A DNA stretch of 64,000 nt from Blakeslea trispora (GCA_025331445.1 JAIWNE010000040.1:62001-126000); one strand, 5' to 3'; shown: positions 23,141-34,562, numbered from the stretch's first letter. Notes: generated by a model from the sequence alone, not told the origin. Program-made: numbers and translations.

Positions 23141-25297
23141 TTATAACATGCTCAAGTATTGTTGATAGTAATTCTTTTCCATATGAATCGTTTCATGTAA
23201 TGCAGCTACTTTGTTGGATAAAGCTAAAAAGGCTTGATTCTGAGCACGCATAATATGAGCAATATCTAATCAACAGTATAAGTAATGTGTGTAGTTGGTT
23301 TCTTTCTCCTCAGTTACCTTGTGGGGATTGTACTTTGTTCTGTGACCATGATTCTACTGTTCTCTCAATTTCCCAGATACACTTTTTGTATTCTTCCAAT
23401 CGACCCTTCAGCTGTTTAGCCAACTGTGAAAAGTAACTAATAGCAAAGTATAAGTGATAAATTAAGCTACACCAAATCAACACTTACTCATCATCTGCAG
23501 AATAACCAAACAACCATCTTGGGCCTTGTCCTGGGTGTTTGCATGCTTCTAGAACAGCACAACCATCATTGGCATGTCTCAAATGTTCCTTAACAGCATC
23601 ATACAAGGATTCAATGTGTTCCATTTGACTCTTTAATGTATTTGACAGTGTATCCAATTCCTGTTTTTTTTTGTTGAAATAAGCCTACTTTATCCCTTTT
23701 CTGTATACACATTACTTACCTGAGATAATACATCGGTTTCCTTCTTGGCTTTAGACATGGCAGTCAAGTGCTGAGGAAATTTCTGTTGACGAATATAGTC
23801 ACAACGCTGCCCTTCTTGACGAATGTAGTTCTCCAATGTATCCAGTTCCTTTTGTGCCTGTTCTGGTAACTCAGTAAAGCGTGTGGATGGTAAGATGTTG
23901 TCAATTCTAAAGTTTGTATGATGCACGACTTGATTCTGTTGCAAGCCAGCCAAAATAGGTGCAATTAAAGAGACATTGATCTGACTGGGTGGTTGAGCTG
24001 CTATCTTGGCTAAGCCTTCAAGGATCTTGTCAAATGAAAATGGATTGGGTTGAGTAGGCTGAACAGCGGGGGCAGGTGTTGTTGTGCTATTGAATGTAAA
24101 AGAACTACTATTGGTTGTTGTAGTTGTAGATGGTGTCTTTTCTTTGTCATTGCCAAATGTAAATGAAGGTATCGTGGTGGTAGGTTTACTGTTACTCGTA
24201 CTAGTAGCAGTAGTGGTAGCAGGAGTAGTAGTAGTAGTGCTGGTAGTAGTAGTAGGAGTAGTAGTGCTGGTGGTGGTGGTAACAGGTGTTGTTTTAGCTC
24301 CGAAGCTAAAGGAAGGAATTGTGGTAGAAGCTGTAGCACTTGTCTTTTCTCCTTCAGTAGCGTTTGTTGTCTTGGATTCAGTAGGCTTACCGAAACTAAA
24401 GGCAGAGGTAGACGGTGTAGAACTAGTGCTAGTGCTGGTACTGGTACTGGGTGTACCAAAGCTAAAGCTAGGTGTGGTTGGTTTAGTAGTAGTAGTTGTT
24501 GTTGTCTCTGATGTATTCAAATTGATGGCTGGCTTGATAGTAGATGCTTGAGTACCTATGGTGGATGGAGTGTTGGTAGTAGTTGTCTGTGGTGTACCAA
24601 AGCTAAAGGCAGGTTTACTTGTTGTGGTTGCAGGAGTAGTAGTAGTAGTAGTAGTAGCAGGTGTGGTTGTTGGTGTTGTTGGATGACTGGTAGTACTAGT
24701 AGTAGCACTAGTAGTATTAGACGTATTTGATCCAAAGGTAAATGGAGATGGACTAGTAGCACTATTAGTAGTAGTGGTAGTAGTAGTTGTAGTTGGTGGT
24801 GGTGCTGCTACACTTGTACTGGAACCAAATGTAAATGGAGAGGTAGTAGCTGGTGTAGTTGTTGATGTGGTTGTAGGTGTAGTGAACTGAAAGCTACCTC
24901 CTGTAGTGGGTGCGCTCACCAGACTAAAAGAGGATTGACTACCCAATGAACCACTTGAGGCTTGTGTGGTTAAGGGAGCAATAGAAAACTCGTTATCGGA
25001 TTGAGAGCGTCTCAAGGTATTGGAGGTGGAGTTATCGAATGACTGACTGGCAGTAAAAGGTGAGTCTGTCCTGAATCGAAAAGAGGTAGGACTACTAGGT
25101 AAACTACCAGAAGAACCTAGTTGAAAACTACCCGAGGGTGAGCCAATGGTGGGACTGCCAGGTGCACTTCCACTGAATCCAGAAAAACTAGGTGAAGCAG
25201 ATCCATCCAATGAAAACACAAAGTTGGGAACATTGCCCTCTCCCTTTTTCGATCTTGTTGATTTCTTACTATTATAAATGAGGTGTGAAAAGTCCAT
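23141..25297 (-). CDS. FG-repeat nucleoporin Nup49/Nup58
   Basis: A channel nucleoporin that builds the permeability barrier with Nup54/57 and Nup62/Nsp1. Exons are 23720..25297, 23488..23660, 23318..23436 and 23141..23265, coding 664 residues. Residues 1 to about 420 are disordered, Ser/Thr-rich, with many FxFG motifs (FTFG, FSFG) separated by poly-Thr tracts. The C-terminal 230 residues are coiled coil (FTELPEQAQKELDTLENYI, then ELDTLSNTLKSQMEHIESLY). They end with the Nup58-type SPQDIAHIMRAQNQAFLALS and KVAALHETIH segment, which supports Nup49/Nup58 rather than Nup57 or Nsp1. Long Val/Leu-rich frames on the opposite strand are shadows of the ACA/ACT repeats. Confidence 0.88.
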
Positions 25298-25451
25298 GTC
25301 GCGTTTCTTTTCATACTATTTTTTTTTTTTTTACCTCATGTCGCGTTTAATTTATAGGTAAAAAAAGAAGAAGAAAATAAAGCAAAAAATTTTCCTTTTT
25401 CTTTTTTTTTTTCACTCATATTATTATTATTATTTATTCTAAATTTCACCC

Positions 25452-26033
25452 ATGAGTTCACCTAAAGAAACAGAAAATAAAGAAGTAGTCGAACAAAAAC
25501 AAGAACAAGAAGAAAAACCCAGTCAATGGACACCTGTATGGGATGACAATGCTCAAGCCTATTATTGGTGGAATACAGAAACCAACGAAACAACCTGGCA
25601 TAATCCTCATGAAGAAAACCCACTTGACTTTCTATTGGATCGGATTGACAATGAAGTCAAAAAGAAACTTGACCAGCCAACAGACCAACACACAAAACAA
25701 CAGAAAGAAGAAGATTTAGAGACCAACTATGGTTATTATGACATGTATACCTCACAAGCTCATTTTAATGCCAGAACAGGTCGATTCACTACCCAGGCTG
25801 ATGTCGAACGACTCAATCCAGAAAACCTCACGATAGAATCCCGCGCTACTCGACAGATGCAAAACTATTTTGATGTCGATCTCTATACAGAACAACGTAA
25901 TCAAGAACGTATGCTTGTACAGAGTGGTCGAGTACCCAAAAGAAAACCATTGACACGCAAAGAAGTCGAATACTTTAAGCGTATGAAAAAGGAAAAGAAG
26001 TCTAAACGTGCTAGAGAATGGTTACTTCAATAA
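25452..26033 (+). CDS. WW-domain protein, conserved fungal type
   Basis: Single-exon gene of 193 residues. A WW domain at about residues 23-57 has both Trp positions (WTPVWDDNAQAYYWWN and TTWHNP) and should bind Pro-rich ligands. Beyond it is a conserved region (HFNARTGRFT, ESRATRQMQNYFDVD, YTEQRNQER) followed by a very basic C-terminus (KRKPLTRKEVEYFKRMKKEKKSKR). This layout is seen in fungal WW proteins linked by homology to mRNA processing, but I cannot assign a role. It converges, with only 22 bp between stop codons, with a gene whose product contains a run of eight prolines. A functional link is speculation. Confidence 0.85.
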   Translation: MSSPKETENKEVVEQKQEQEEKPSQWTPVWDDNAQAYYWWNTETNETTWHNPHEENPLDFLLDRIDNEVKKKLDQPTDQHTKQQKEEDLETNYGYYDMYTSQAHFNARTGRFTTQADVERLNPENLTIESRATRQMQNYFDVDLYTEQRNQERMLVQSGRVPKRKPLTRKEVEYFKRMKKEKKSKRAREWLLQ

Positions 26034-26055
26034 AAAAAAAAAGCTTTATTATGAT

Positions 26056-26694
26056 TCAGAAAAACCAAGAGCCTATCTTTCTTAGACTCTGAGACACTTG
26101 AATATCTGCCATGCGTTTCTTGTGTTTATAGTGCATCCATTTCTGTTGACGATATCGATGATAGCGTGGTGAAGGTGGACTGGAGAGTATAGTAGAGGGT
26201 TGAGTGGAGAGTAGAAGGAGAGGTGGTGCTGGTGGTGGGGGTGGTGGAGGGGGTGCTGCATTATTGGATAATATATCTCGCATGGCATACAAGGCTACTG
26301 TTTTGATATAATGTGATGTGGTGGTATCTAGATAGGGTAAACATCGAAGTAGGGTACACCAATGCGTATATTGTGTCTCTATTAAGGATGATGTTTCTTG
26401 TTGTTCAATAGGCACAGGAGGAGGCCATGGTAAGCCAGCTGCTGATTCCACAACAAACTGACAATTAGGATTGAATTCCTCTAGTTGTCTGACAAGACGA
26501 GCATAATCTTGTACAACAGAGTCAGCATAAGGATCCATGATCCATTTAGCTGGCTTTTTTTGGCTTTCGAGTTCATCTATCTGAACAGAGAGACGTCTTA
26601 CTAATGTTGTCAAATCCTCCAAAGATAAGCTTTCTTTAGGTGTGATTTTATGCTTCTTTTGTGGAAATAGTTTGAACTTTTTACTCGTATTCAT
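26056..26694 (-). CDS. Unknown Pro-rich protein
   Basis: Single open frame of 212 residues, not recognised. It begins MNTSKKFKLFPQKKHK. A helical, possibly coiled region follows at about residues 24-50 (LEDLTTLVRRLSVQIDELES). The middle segment WIMDPYADSVVQDYARLVRQ and a helical block before residue 145 look folded. Residues 147-156 are almost all Pro, and the C-terminus is basic (RYHRYRQQKWMHYKHKKR) ending in SWFF. It has no signal peptide or transmembrane segment. The length, the coherent composition over its full length and the ordinary gene spacing support a real gene. It converges with the WW-domain gene and is divergent from the SYLF gene. Confidence 0.65.
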   Translation of the reverse strand: MNTSKKFKLFPQKKHKITPKESLSLEDLTTLVRRLSVQIDELESQKKPAKWIMDPYADSVVQDYARLVRQLEEFNPNCQFVVESAAGLPWPPPVPIEQQETSSLIETQYTHWCTLLRCLPYLDTTTSHYIKTVALYAMRDILSNNAAPPPPPPPPAPPLLLLSTQPSTILSSPPSPRYHRYRQQKWMHYKHKKRMADIQVSQSLRKIGSWFF

Positions 26695-27307
26695 TGTTGA
26701 AAAGAAAGAGTTTGTTTAATTCTCCTAAAATCATACAATTAAGAGAAAAAGAGGGAATTCAAATGGCGCAGAATTCAGGCATAATTTATGAATGGATGCT
26801 ATAGATGGCTGCTTTATTTTCTAAAAGAGAGTATAGTCACATCCTATTGCTTGGGCTTATCACTCTCTACAATGAGATGTCCCTAAGCCCTTGATTTTAG
26901 TCATAATTGAATTGGCCCACTCATGAAGAGGTGTAGCTTTTTTTAACTGCTAACAAGGAGAATTTCTTTATTAGAACACAATGATTGACTGTAAAGAATG
27001 AGACACTCTAGTCTACTGTTGGGAATTTCTGCTTGTTCAATAGAATTCTCTCATTGCTTGGATTTATGATCACACTAGGATCTTTACTGTACAATCCATT
27101 TTAGGAAATTCAGTTCCATGGCGATCCCATGACGTCATTGGTCTTTATTCTTATCCTGCTGTTTCACTTGGCTTTATTTTCTTTACTACTACTATTATTA
27201 TTATGCAACGCTTGAAAGAACAAATGTCGAAAAGTAAACAAGAAATAAGCTAGTTGATTACCCCCCCAAACTAATAAAGTATGTTAGTGAATGGATTCAA
27301 TGTTCAG
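26695..27307. other. Divergent intergenic region
   Basis: This stretch lies between the Pro-rich unknown gene (-) and the SYLF gene (+). It contains a TGACGTCA (CRE-type) octamer at about 27130-27137. A short upstream ATG frame around 27203 is closed by a stop. The acceptor-like CAG directly before the SYLF start may mark a 5'-UTR intron. No other gene is seen. Confidence 0.5.
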
Positions 27308-28010
27308 ATGGGCACATTGGCAGATGAATGTAAAAAGGCTTCAGATATATTACAACAGTTTATAGGTATTGTTGATAGGACAAGTAGTCTTGTTTTTTTT
27401 TACTAAATCAATGTCAATAGAAAAGGACGAGATAGAAAATGGATTTGATACCATCATTCCTGTCTCTGTCATGAAACAAGCGAAAGGGTTAGCTATCTTT
27501 ACTGTCCTGAAAGCAGGCTTTATCTGGAGTGGGCGTGCTGGTCATGGTTTGGTGATGGCTCGTTTACCATCCGAAAAGAAAGGTGGTTGGAGTGCACCCA
27601 GTGCCTTGGGTATAGGGGGTATTGGATTGGGTGCTCAATTGGGTGCTGATATGACTCATGTGGTCCTTATTCTGAACAGTGCAGAAGCAGTAGAAGCCTT
27701 TTGTCGAGGAGGCAATGTGACATTGGGTGGTAATCTCTCGATCAGTGCAGGCCCCTTGGGAGCAGGCAACGAAGCCTCTATTGTGCCTGATAAAAATGTA
27801 CCTATCTTTGCTTATTCTAAATCCAAGGGTCTGTTTGCTGGCATGAGTGTAGAAGGCACAGGCATGTTGGAGTTACAGGCTGCCAATACTCAATTCTATG
27901 GTCATCCTGTCCGTGCATCTGCCCTTCTAAAAGGAGAGATCGATCCTCCCTCAGAGGCAGATGTACTCTACCAAAAGATCCATCAGGCAGAATCACGTGA
28001 TCCTTATTGA
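27308..28010 (+). CDS. SYLF-domain (Ysc84/SH3YL1-type) lipid- and actin-binding protein
   Basis: Exons are 27308..27365 and 27421..28010, coding 215 residues that form just a SYLF (DUF500) domain. SYLF proteins bind phosphoinositides and F-actin at endocytic sites. The signature runs from VSVMKQAKGLAIFTVLKAGF through WSGRAGHGLVMARL, GGWSAPSALGIGGIGLGAQLGA and the glycine-rich VTLGGNLSISAGPLG to GTGMLELQ and NTQFYG. Yeast Ysc84/Lsb3 add a C-terminal SH3 domain, but here the frame stops 25 residues after the SYLF core (ESRDPY), so no SH3 is present. The start MGTLADECKKAS matches the usual family N-terminus. It converges with prolyl-tRNA synthetase only 4 bp away. Confidence 0.88.
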
Positions 28011-28014
28011 TGAA

Positions 28015-29795
28015 TTATTCACCCATCTTTTTATTATTTAATAAATCTTGTAAAGCTACTTGTTGTTTTTGACTAGGCTGATTGAAGCGTCGTTGATGGA
28101 TCTCGACTAGGCCTGTCTGGAGTGCATTGGGTCCCAGCACAATGGTATAAGGATAACCCACCAATTCACTGTCTTTCATTTTAGCACCAAATCCAGAACG
28201 ACGATCATCGAGAATGAGATCATTTGGATAGACAGTGTCAAGGGCATCATAGATCTGATGGGCCATCTCTCTGAGTTCTGGATGACGATCATCAGTAGGC
28301 ACAATACAGACACGGTAGGGAGCCATGGATTCAGGCCAGACAATACCCTTGGCATCCCATCTGGCTTCAGCTACAGCAGCCAACAAACGACTGATACCAA
28401 TACCATAACAACCCATTTCAGCAGGTTGTTTCTGTTGTTGATGATCCTTAAATTGACAGCCTAGGACAGCAGAATAGGTTGTACCCAAATAGAAAGTATG
28501 CCCACATTCAATGGCCTTTACACTGCTTAGAGAACCCTCTTGACAGGCATCACAATGATCCCCCTCTTGAGCGAGACGAATATGATCGGGTGTATGTTGA
28601 ACTGCAGTTGGATAGAGGGCATGTTGTTCTTTGAGACTGTCATCCATAAAGACATGTGTGGGTTCATCAGTAGGGGAGGGGGTCAAGGTGAGATCAAGGG
28701 TACTTTGAGGATGGATCAATTGGTGTTGTTTAAGGTAATCTGTCAATCTCGACTGTATCTTGAGTAGATTAGGCTCTCTTTGAATGGGAGTCAAGATGGC
28801 TGCTGTTCCCTGATGTTCCTCGGAAGCGAATTTGATCCAGGTTGTTTTGGTCTTGGTGTCCTGTTGAGTCATGTGACCTACAGCTAATTCTTGATTGGCC
28901 GTATAACCACAACAGGCACAGGTCAAGAGGGTATCTTCACCTACAGAAGAGAGGACATGGTATTCATGTGACTTGGATCCACCGATATTACCACTGTCTG
29001 CCTCGGCTACCACAAAGGGGACCTCTAACCGAGAAAAGATCCGTTGATAGGCAGAGGCCACCTGGTCATAGGTCTCAAAGGCTTGTTGTTGATCCGCATC
29101 AAATGAATAGAGATCCTTCATGATGAATTCACGTCCTCTTAACAGACCAGCACGGGGTCTGAGTTCATCGCGGTATTTGCGGCCTATCTGATAGAGACGG
29201 ATAGGCAATTGTTTGATGGATCGAAGGTCATTGGCTACTAACTGAGTGATTTCTTCTTCATGCGTAGGGGCCAATAACATGTCAGATTCCTTTCTATCTT
29301 TTAATCGAAAAAACTAGGATGCCATCAGTCATTGATTTTTTAAAATAAACAAAAAGCTTACTTCGCCTTTTGCTCCATGCCAACGTCCTGTCTTTTTCCA
29401 TCCTTCAGGGGATAACAAGATGGGTAAAGAAAGCTTTTCACTACCAATGGCTTGCATTTCTTCATCAATCATACGTTCTATCTTTTCAATCGTACGAAGA
29501 CCTAAAGGCAAGAGAGAATAAATGCCTGCACCACTCTATGTATGGGGATGAGTCAACGAAAGATAAACTTTCTTTAGTCTGTTTACTTGACGAATAAAAC
29601 CAGCTTTCAAGAGAGTAGCATGGCTTGTGTTGGCAGCATCTTTAATGACTGGAATAAACTTGGTAGACAGTCTATGACGCACCTTTTCTCATAAAAAAAC
29701 ATCAGTAATCAAAGCAGTAAAATAAATCATGAAAAAAACAAAAAACTTACTGTTGAAAGTTGACGTTTGATGACTAGCGAATAAGGTTGCCACAT
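28015..29795 (-). CDS. Prolyl-tRNA synthetase, bacterial/mitochondrial type
   Basis: A class II aminoacyl-tRNA synthetase charging tRNA-Pro, probably for mitochondrial translation. Exons are 29751..29795, 29587..29682, 29362..29535 and 28015..29313, coding 537 residues. A short basic leader (MWQPYSLVIKRQLST) looks like a mitochondrial presequence. The catalytic core has PTHEEEITQLV, motif 2 YRDELRPRAGLLRGREFIMKD and motif 3 GCYGIGISRLLAA. A remnant of the bacterial editing insertion lies between them (about residues 250-340). The anticodon-binding domain follows (ILDDRRSGFGAKMKDSELVGYPY). The arrangement is that of bacterial ProS rather than the cytosolic eukaryotic enzyme. Its stop lies 4 bp from the SYLF stop, so the two 3'-UTRs must overlap. 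Confidence 0.93.
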
Positions 29796-30061
29796 CAAAA
29801 ATAAAAAATAAAAAAATTAGATAAAAAAATGAAAAAAATAAACCCAGGTTCTTTATTTTTTTTTTTTAGAAAATAAAAAAAAAAAGTCGCGTATTCAAAA
29901 CGCGTCTGTGTGTTAATGCATAAAAAAAAAAAAGATAATTCAATCTCAGCATGTGAGAGGCAGTAACATGCATTATTTATATTTATCTGAAAACGCCCTT
30001 TTTTTTTCTTTCTTTCTTTCTATTTTTTTTTCTTATTCTTTAAACAATAGCAGTGAATGTC

Positions 30062-31602
30062 ATGGAATGGGTTCAATCAGAATCTGTGATTTGCCCTTCA
30101 TGGGATTTGCCCAATCATTGCCCTATTTTACTTTCGAATCAAGGTAAAACTGCAACTAAGGAACACTCGACTGTCTAATCTAAGTCATTTCAAGATAAAA
30201 ACCAATCCGTGCCTTTAATCAAGAGTTCAATGCCTACACGTCACCTTTTATTCTATGCCTCTGATGAACATGATAGTACAATGGCAGTGATTTATGATGA
30301 ATTAAAGGTAATACAGTCGATTTGATGATGATAAACACATTTGACAAATAACTAAAAACGATAGAAAGCATCATCTGATTCGATGTGTTTATCCTTATCT
30401 TTTTTCTGGTGTGACTATTGTCTCTTACTACTCTCTTCAGGCAGCACAATTGGCTTTGGAGAGATTAAGAAAAGAGAGTCATGATCTCCAGATAGAATAC
30501 GCTAAGCCTTGTCTGGTCAACAAGCGATCCAACGAACGCTTCTTTGTGACTATTCAACAGATCCATAAGCTAGATATCAAACAATCGAATTATAAGGTAG
30601 ATAAACCAAAAAAAAAAAGAAAGAAAAAATTGACTGACTCGTCCCGCTTAGGATAATTTACAGCAAATGGGTATCATTGATTCTCTCTCAGAGACCTTGA
30701 TTTCTCCTGACTGTGTCTTGATCAATTTAGAATACGATGATGAACGTACCTATGATAAGCTCTATCAACACTATCATCAAGCCATCATCAAGGGATGTTA
30801 CTGGACTGTTCATTTTGCAGACAATCCAAATCTAAGCTGTCAATGTGATCATCTCAAACACATACCTGTCAACAAGAAATCATGGATCACAGACGATGAT
30901 TATTATGACTATGACCCCATTGAACCGTATCTCACTAAATCCAGTACAACCTCTGTCTCTGATTCCTCTGTCACTACACCTCAAATGACTGAAAACAAAA
31001 AGAAGAAGAAGAAAGGCTTTATGCTGGATCAGACCGATCTAGACAATATCAGTCAAGGCATAGACACACGCACTACTTTTATGATTCGAAACATTCCAAA
31101 CAAGTATACCCAAAAGATGTTGATGGACACCATCAATACAACACATGCCAATACCTATGATTTCCTATACCTTCGTATTGATTTTCAAAACAAGTGCAAT
31201 GTGGGTTATGCTTTTATCAATTTTACAGACCCAAAGTAAGGGAATCATACTAGTATGTAATTTTAAAAATTAATTATTTTTTTTTTATTAGAAGTGTCAT
31301 TTCATTTGCTAAAGAAAGAATAAGCAAAAAATGGTAAGGTTGATCAACACATCATGATGATTTCTGTCCTTATTTTCAATATTAGGGATCGCTTTAATTC
31401 GGATAAACGTTGTGCACTGTCTTTTGCCACTATTCAAGGAAAGACAGCATTAATCAAGAAATTCAAGAATTCACAAGTCATGTTTGAGGATATTGCCTAT
31501 CAACCCAAGTTATTCTACTCGGATGGCCCCAACAAAGGAAAAGAACAACCCTTTCCAGTTCATTCCTATCATCGACGTGAGCGTAAACATCAACGTGCTT
31601 AA
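30062..31602 (+). CDS. Mei2-type RNA-binding protein
   Basis: Exons are 30062..30143, 30195..30307, 30369..30596, 30652..31235, 31292..31333 and 31386..31602, coding 421 residues. The C-terminal third is the Mei2/TEL-type RRM ([19 protein letters not shown], then [13 protein letters not shown] and [19 protein letters not shown]), the domain known to bind meiRNA in fission yeast Mei2. The N-terminal third folds like a degenerate RRM ([14 protein letters not shown], then [19 protein letters not shown]). Between them is an acidic, Lys-flanked linker. Mei2-like proteins act in meiosis and differentiation, and a sexual or developmental role here is inference. It is shorter than S. pombe Mei2 (750 residues). 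The first exon boundary is less certain than the rest. Confidence 0.85.
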
Positions 31603-31779
31603 AAAAGAAAGAAAATTGTTGTCAAATTAAATTATTATAATTATTATTTATTATTGAGGTGATTTCGCCTTTGGATACATTAAAAAACAGCTCAATTCAT
31701 TTTTTTTTTATATAAAATTAGTCTTTTTTTTTTTTGCCTTTATTTTTTTTTATTTTATTTTATTATTATTCTATATACC

Positions 31780-32262
31780 ATGATATCTATGATGAGAAAA
31801 AGATGGCATCGATTATCTTATAAATTAAGCCGTGAAAAACGCTATGAAGAAGAATGGCATCATACCACCATGGCTGCAGCAACAGAGAAATTCATACGCA
31901 ATTCATCCACACATGACATCCATACTGAAGATTTAACAGCCAGCCAATTTGCCTCTCTTACAGGCATTCACCATCGTACCAGTATAGATAGTGAATCTGA
32001 TTCTGATTCTGATTCTGATCTTGAGGATATCCTGTCCATCCATTCAAACCAGCAAGACATTCAGATCTGGGATACTCAATTCTGGCAATCGACTGCAAAA
32101 CCCAATATGATTCAAAAAGGTCGATTTATGATTGTATGGGGGCATGTAGACCATGAATTGACAGTTCAGCCTGTAATGCGCTGTATTGAATGGAAGCGAA
32201 AAAGAAAAAGTAGTCATCTTGTGTGTGATACTACAGATTCATCTCATTTGAAGCACATTTAA
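31780..32262 (+). CDS. Unknown small protein with acidic Ser-Asp repeat
   Basis: Single open frame of 160 residues, not recognised. It begins MISMMRKRWHRLSYKLSREKRYEEEWHH, strongly basic and helical, and continues through THDIHTEDLTASQFASLTGI. It then contains a run of alternating Ser/Asp/Glu residues (about residues 70-80), a block with aromatic residues (IWDTQFWQS, KPNMIQKGRFMIVWG) and a basic C-terminus (RKRKSSH). A TATA-like TTATATAAAA stretch lies about 70 bp upstream (near 31709). Coding coherence and the upstream TATA-like sequence support a real gene. Possible roles, such as a casein-kinase-phosphorylated adaptor, would be guesses. Confidence 0.6.
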   Translation: MISMMRKRWHRLSYKLSREKRYEEEWHHTTMAAATEKFIRNSSTHDIHTEDLTASQFASLTGIHHRTSIDSESDSDSDSDLEDILSIHSNQQDIQIWDTQFWQSTAKPNMIQKGRFMIVWGHVDHELTVQPVMRCIEWKRKRKSSHLVCDTTDSSHLKHI

Positions 32263-32606
32263 CAAACAAATCCTATTTTTCTCTCTCTTTCAATATATAG
32301 GCCAAATCACATGATGCTCCATTTTTTTTTTTATTTTTTAATATGCAATTCAGGAGAGAGAGAGAGAAAGTGAGAAAGTGAGTGATTATGTTATATAGAA
32401 AAACCCAAAAAATACCTCATTATGTTCAAGAATGCATCCATCATTCCCCCATTTATGACATGACAGTGTATATTTCACTTCTTTTTATATATATTATGTA
32501 CATATTATGCCCTTTTTGGAGTTTACTTTATGATTTTAAATAATAATTAAATGAATTTATTTTTTTTTTTATAAATAAATAAATAATAAAATAAAAAAAA
32601 ACAAGA
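32263..32606. other. Convergent 3' region, AT- and GA-rich
   Basis: Between the stop codons of the small unknown gene and Mpp10. It contains GA repeats (about 32354-32370) and several AATAAA-like signals on the Mpp10 side. No gene seen. Confidence 0.5.
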
Positions 32607-34562
32607 CTAAAAAAGAGAAGCAGAAGTAACTGTCTTGGTGTTGGTCTTCTTTTGACCATCTTTGCCAATGACAGTAACATTCTTTTGACCCAGCAATTCC
32701 TTGACAGCCTTTTGTTTGGATTGCTTTTCGCCTGCCTTGGGATTGTATTTCTGCATCACCTTGAGTTCTCTTTCCTTCATATCGCGCTCCTTTCTCTTCA
32801 TCTTCTTCTTTTGTGCTCTTAGACGCTTACGTTCTGCTTGATCCATCTCTGTCACAGCCTTGGTGTCAGTACGCTTCTTGTCGTACACTTCTTCAGGAGC
32901 CAACAGGGTAGCATCCGATACATTCACAGGAGTCACTTCTTCCATACTGATGGCTGCTGAGTTACTGACGATCGACATCTCAGGCTTAGGTGCCTTGGGT
33001 GTGTAATGGAAGTTGGAGAGGGCATCTAGCTTATGGCAGAGGTCTTGGAACATCTGACTGATCTCTGCATGATCTTTCTCCAGGGCTTCATCACGAGCAT
33101 CCTTCTTGGCCTCTCCTGTTTGTTTGCTGACATAATCATCTTCATACATATCAGCCAATGATTTCTTGGATTTCTCATCATTCAGTTCAACTCGCTTGGA
33201 GGGCACAAAGGGCTTTAGGGTAGGATCAACCTTGCGTTCGACATCATCAAACATGTTGTCGAGAATACGCTTCTTGATCACATCTTCTAATGTCTGTGTT
33301 GTCTCTTGGGTGATGACTGGCACTGGCTTATTGCCATGCTCAAATTCAAGATCTTCTTCCAACAGACTGTTGACTGGACGAGCACCAGCATTTGCTTCAC
33401 CACGTAATGTCCAGTGTTTGTCTTGTACGTTTTCGTCTTCAAATGCTTCAATCTGAGCTTGAAGGCGTTCTTGTTGCTTTTGGAATGCTGATTTCTCATC
33501 ATTGTCTTCTTCTTCAGATTCATCATTAGCAAACAAATCACGCACAGAACCTTCAGATGCATTATCGTCTTCTTCTTCTTCATCTTCTTCATCTTCAAAT
33601 TGAACTTTCTTTGTGGGTGTAAATGGTTTGTCCTTCTTGGGCTTTTCATAAAAGTCATCATACAGTAATTCTAAAGGACATGTTTAGATCCATAACCTCC
33701 TTTTTTTGAAAAGTGACAACTTACCTGCAGCAGTAGTAGTATCGTTGGCCTCCATTTCTTCATCCTCTTCCTCATCGTCATCTTCTTCTTCATCTAAATC
33801 TCTATCAAAATCAAATTCATCGTCTTGATCTTCACGATCAGACATCATGTCGAGTTCTTCTTGTTGTTCAGTCCATTTGTTGAATTCATCCAAGTTGAAG
33901 AATTCGTCATCGACTTCAGATGTCTTTTTGGATCTATCATGGAGGGACACACTTAGCCTCAGTTATTTCTAGAGTCAGAACAACTTACGTGTTTCTCAAG
34001 TGAACGCCTTTTGAGGTTGGTTGATCTTGAAGGGGTGAATCTACATCACTCATGGGTTCATCCAGATCTCCATTCAGATCTTCTTCATCCATCTCTTCTT
34101 CTTCCTCTAATTCTTCTTCTTCTTCTGACTCTGCTTGATCAGATCCCATGGAATTCAAAGTAGGATCAAGTTCCATTGAGTGATCTGATTCACTTTCGAC
34201 ATCACTCATCTCTATAGAACGTTGGTTGAATGTCTTTAAGGCTGTCTTGGCATAATCCAAGAAAGGTTCGTTTTGAGCAGCAATTTCTTCCCAAATTTGA
34301 TCATTATCGAATCCTTCTGTCAACAGTTCTGTAAAAGGTGAGAATGGAACAGGCTCTACTTTTTTGACTATTTTAAAAGAAATGAATAAGTGAAAAGGGA
34401 TCCACATGTATACAAAAAGACTTTACCATCATCATAAAAGTATTTGGCCATCTCTAATGCGTTCTGTGCGATCTTTTCATCGGCTCCGAAAAACACATGA
34501 GGCTTTTCTACTACGTTTGATATAAACTGATGAATCGAGTCATTTTTCTTTAAAGGGGACAT
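32607..34562 (-). CDS. MPP10: U3 small nucleolar RNP protein Mpp10
   Basis: A component of the U3 snoRNP/SSU processome for 18S rRNA processing in the nucleolus. It binds Imp3 and Imp4. Exons are 34427..34562, 33989..34367, 33725..33933 and 32607..33670, coding 595 residues. Three long acidic tracts (runs of Glu and Asp near residues 90-135, 190-220 and 240-260) are typical of Mpp10. Conserved pieces include SPFTELLTEGFDNDQIWEEI, FNLDEFNKWTEQQE, the family core WTLRGEANAGARPVNSLLEEDLEFEHG and PFVPSKRVELNDEKSKKSLADMYEDDYV. The C-terminus is Lys-rich (KRLRAQKKKMKRKERD). All four exons agree in phase. Confidence 0.94.

Noticed and set aside
24084..24551. 155-codon Val/Leu-rich plus-strand ORF
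   Set aside because: It is the antisense shadow of ACN/TCN repeats in the FG nucleoporin. Composition is that of a reversed Thr-rich repeat.
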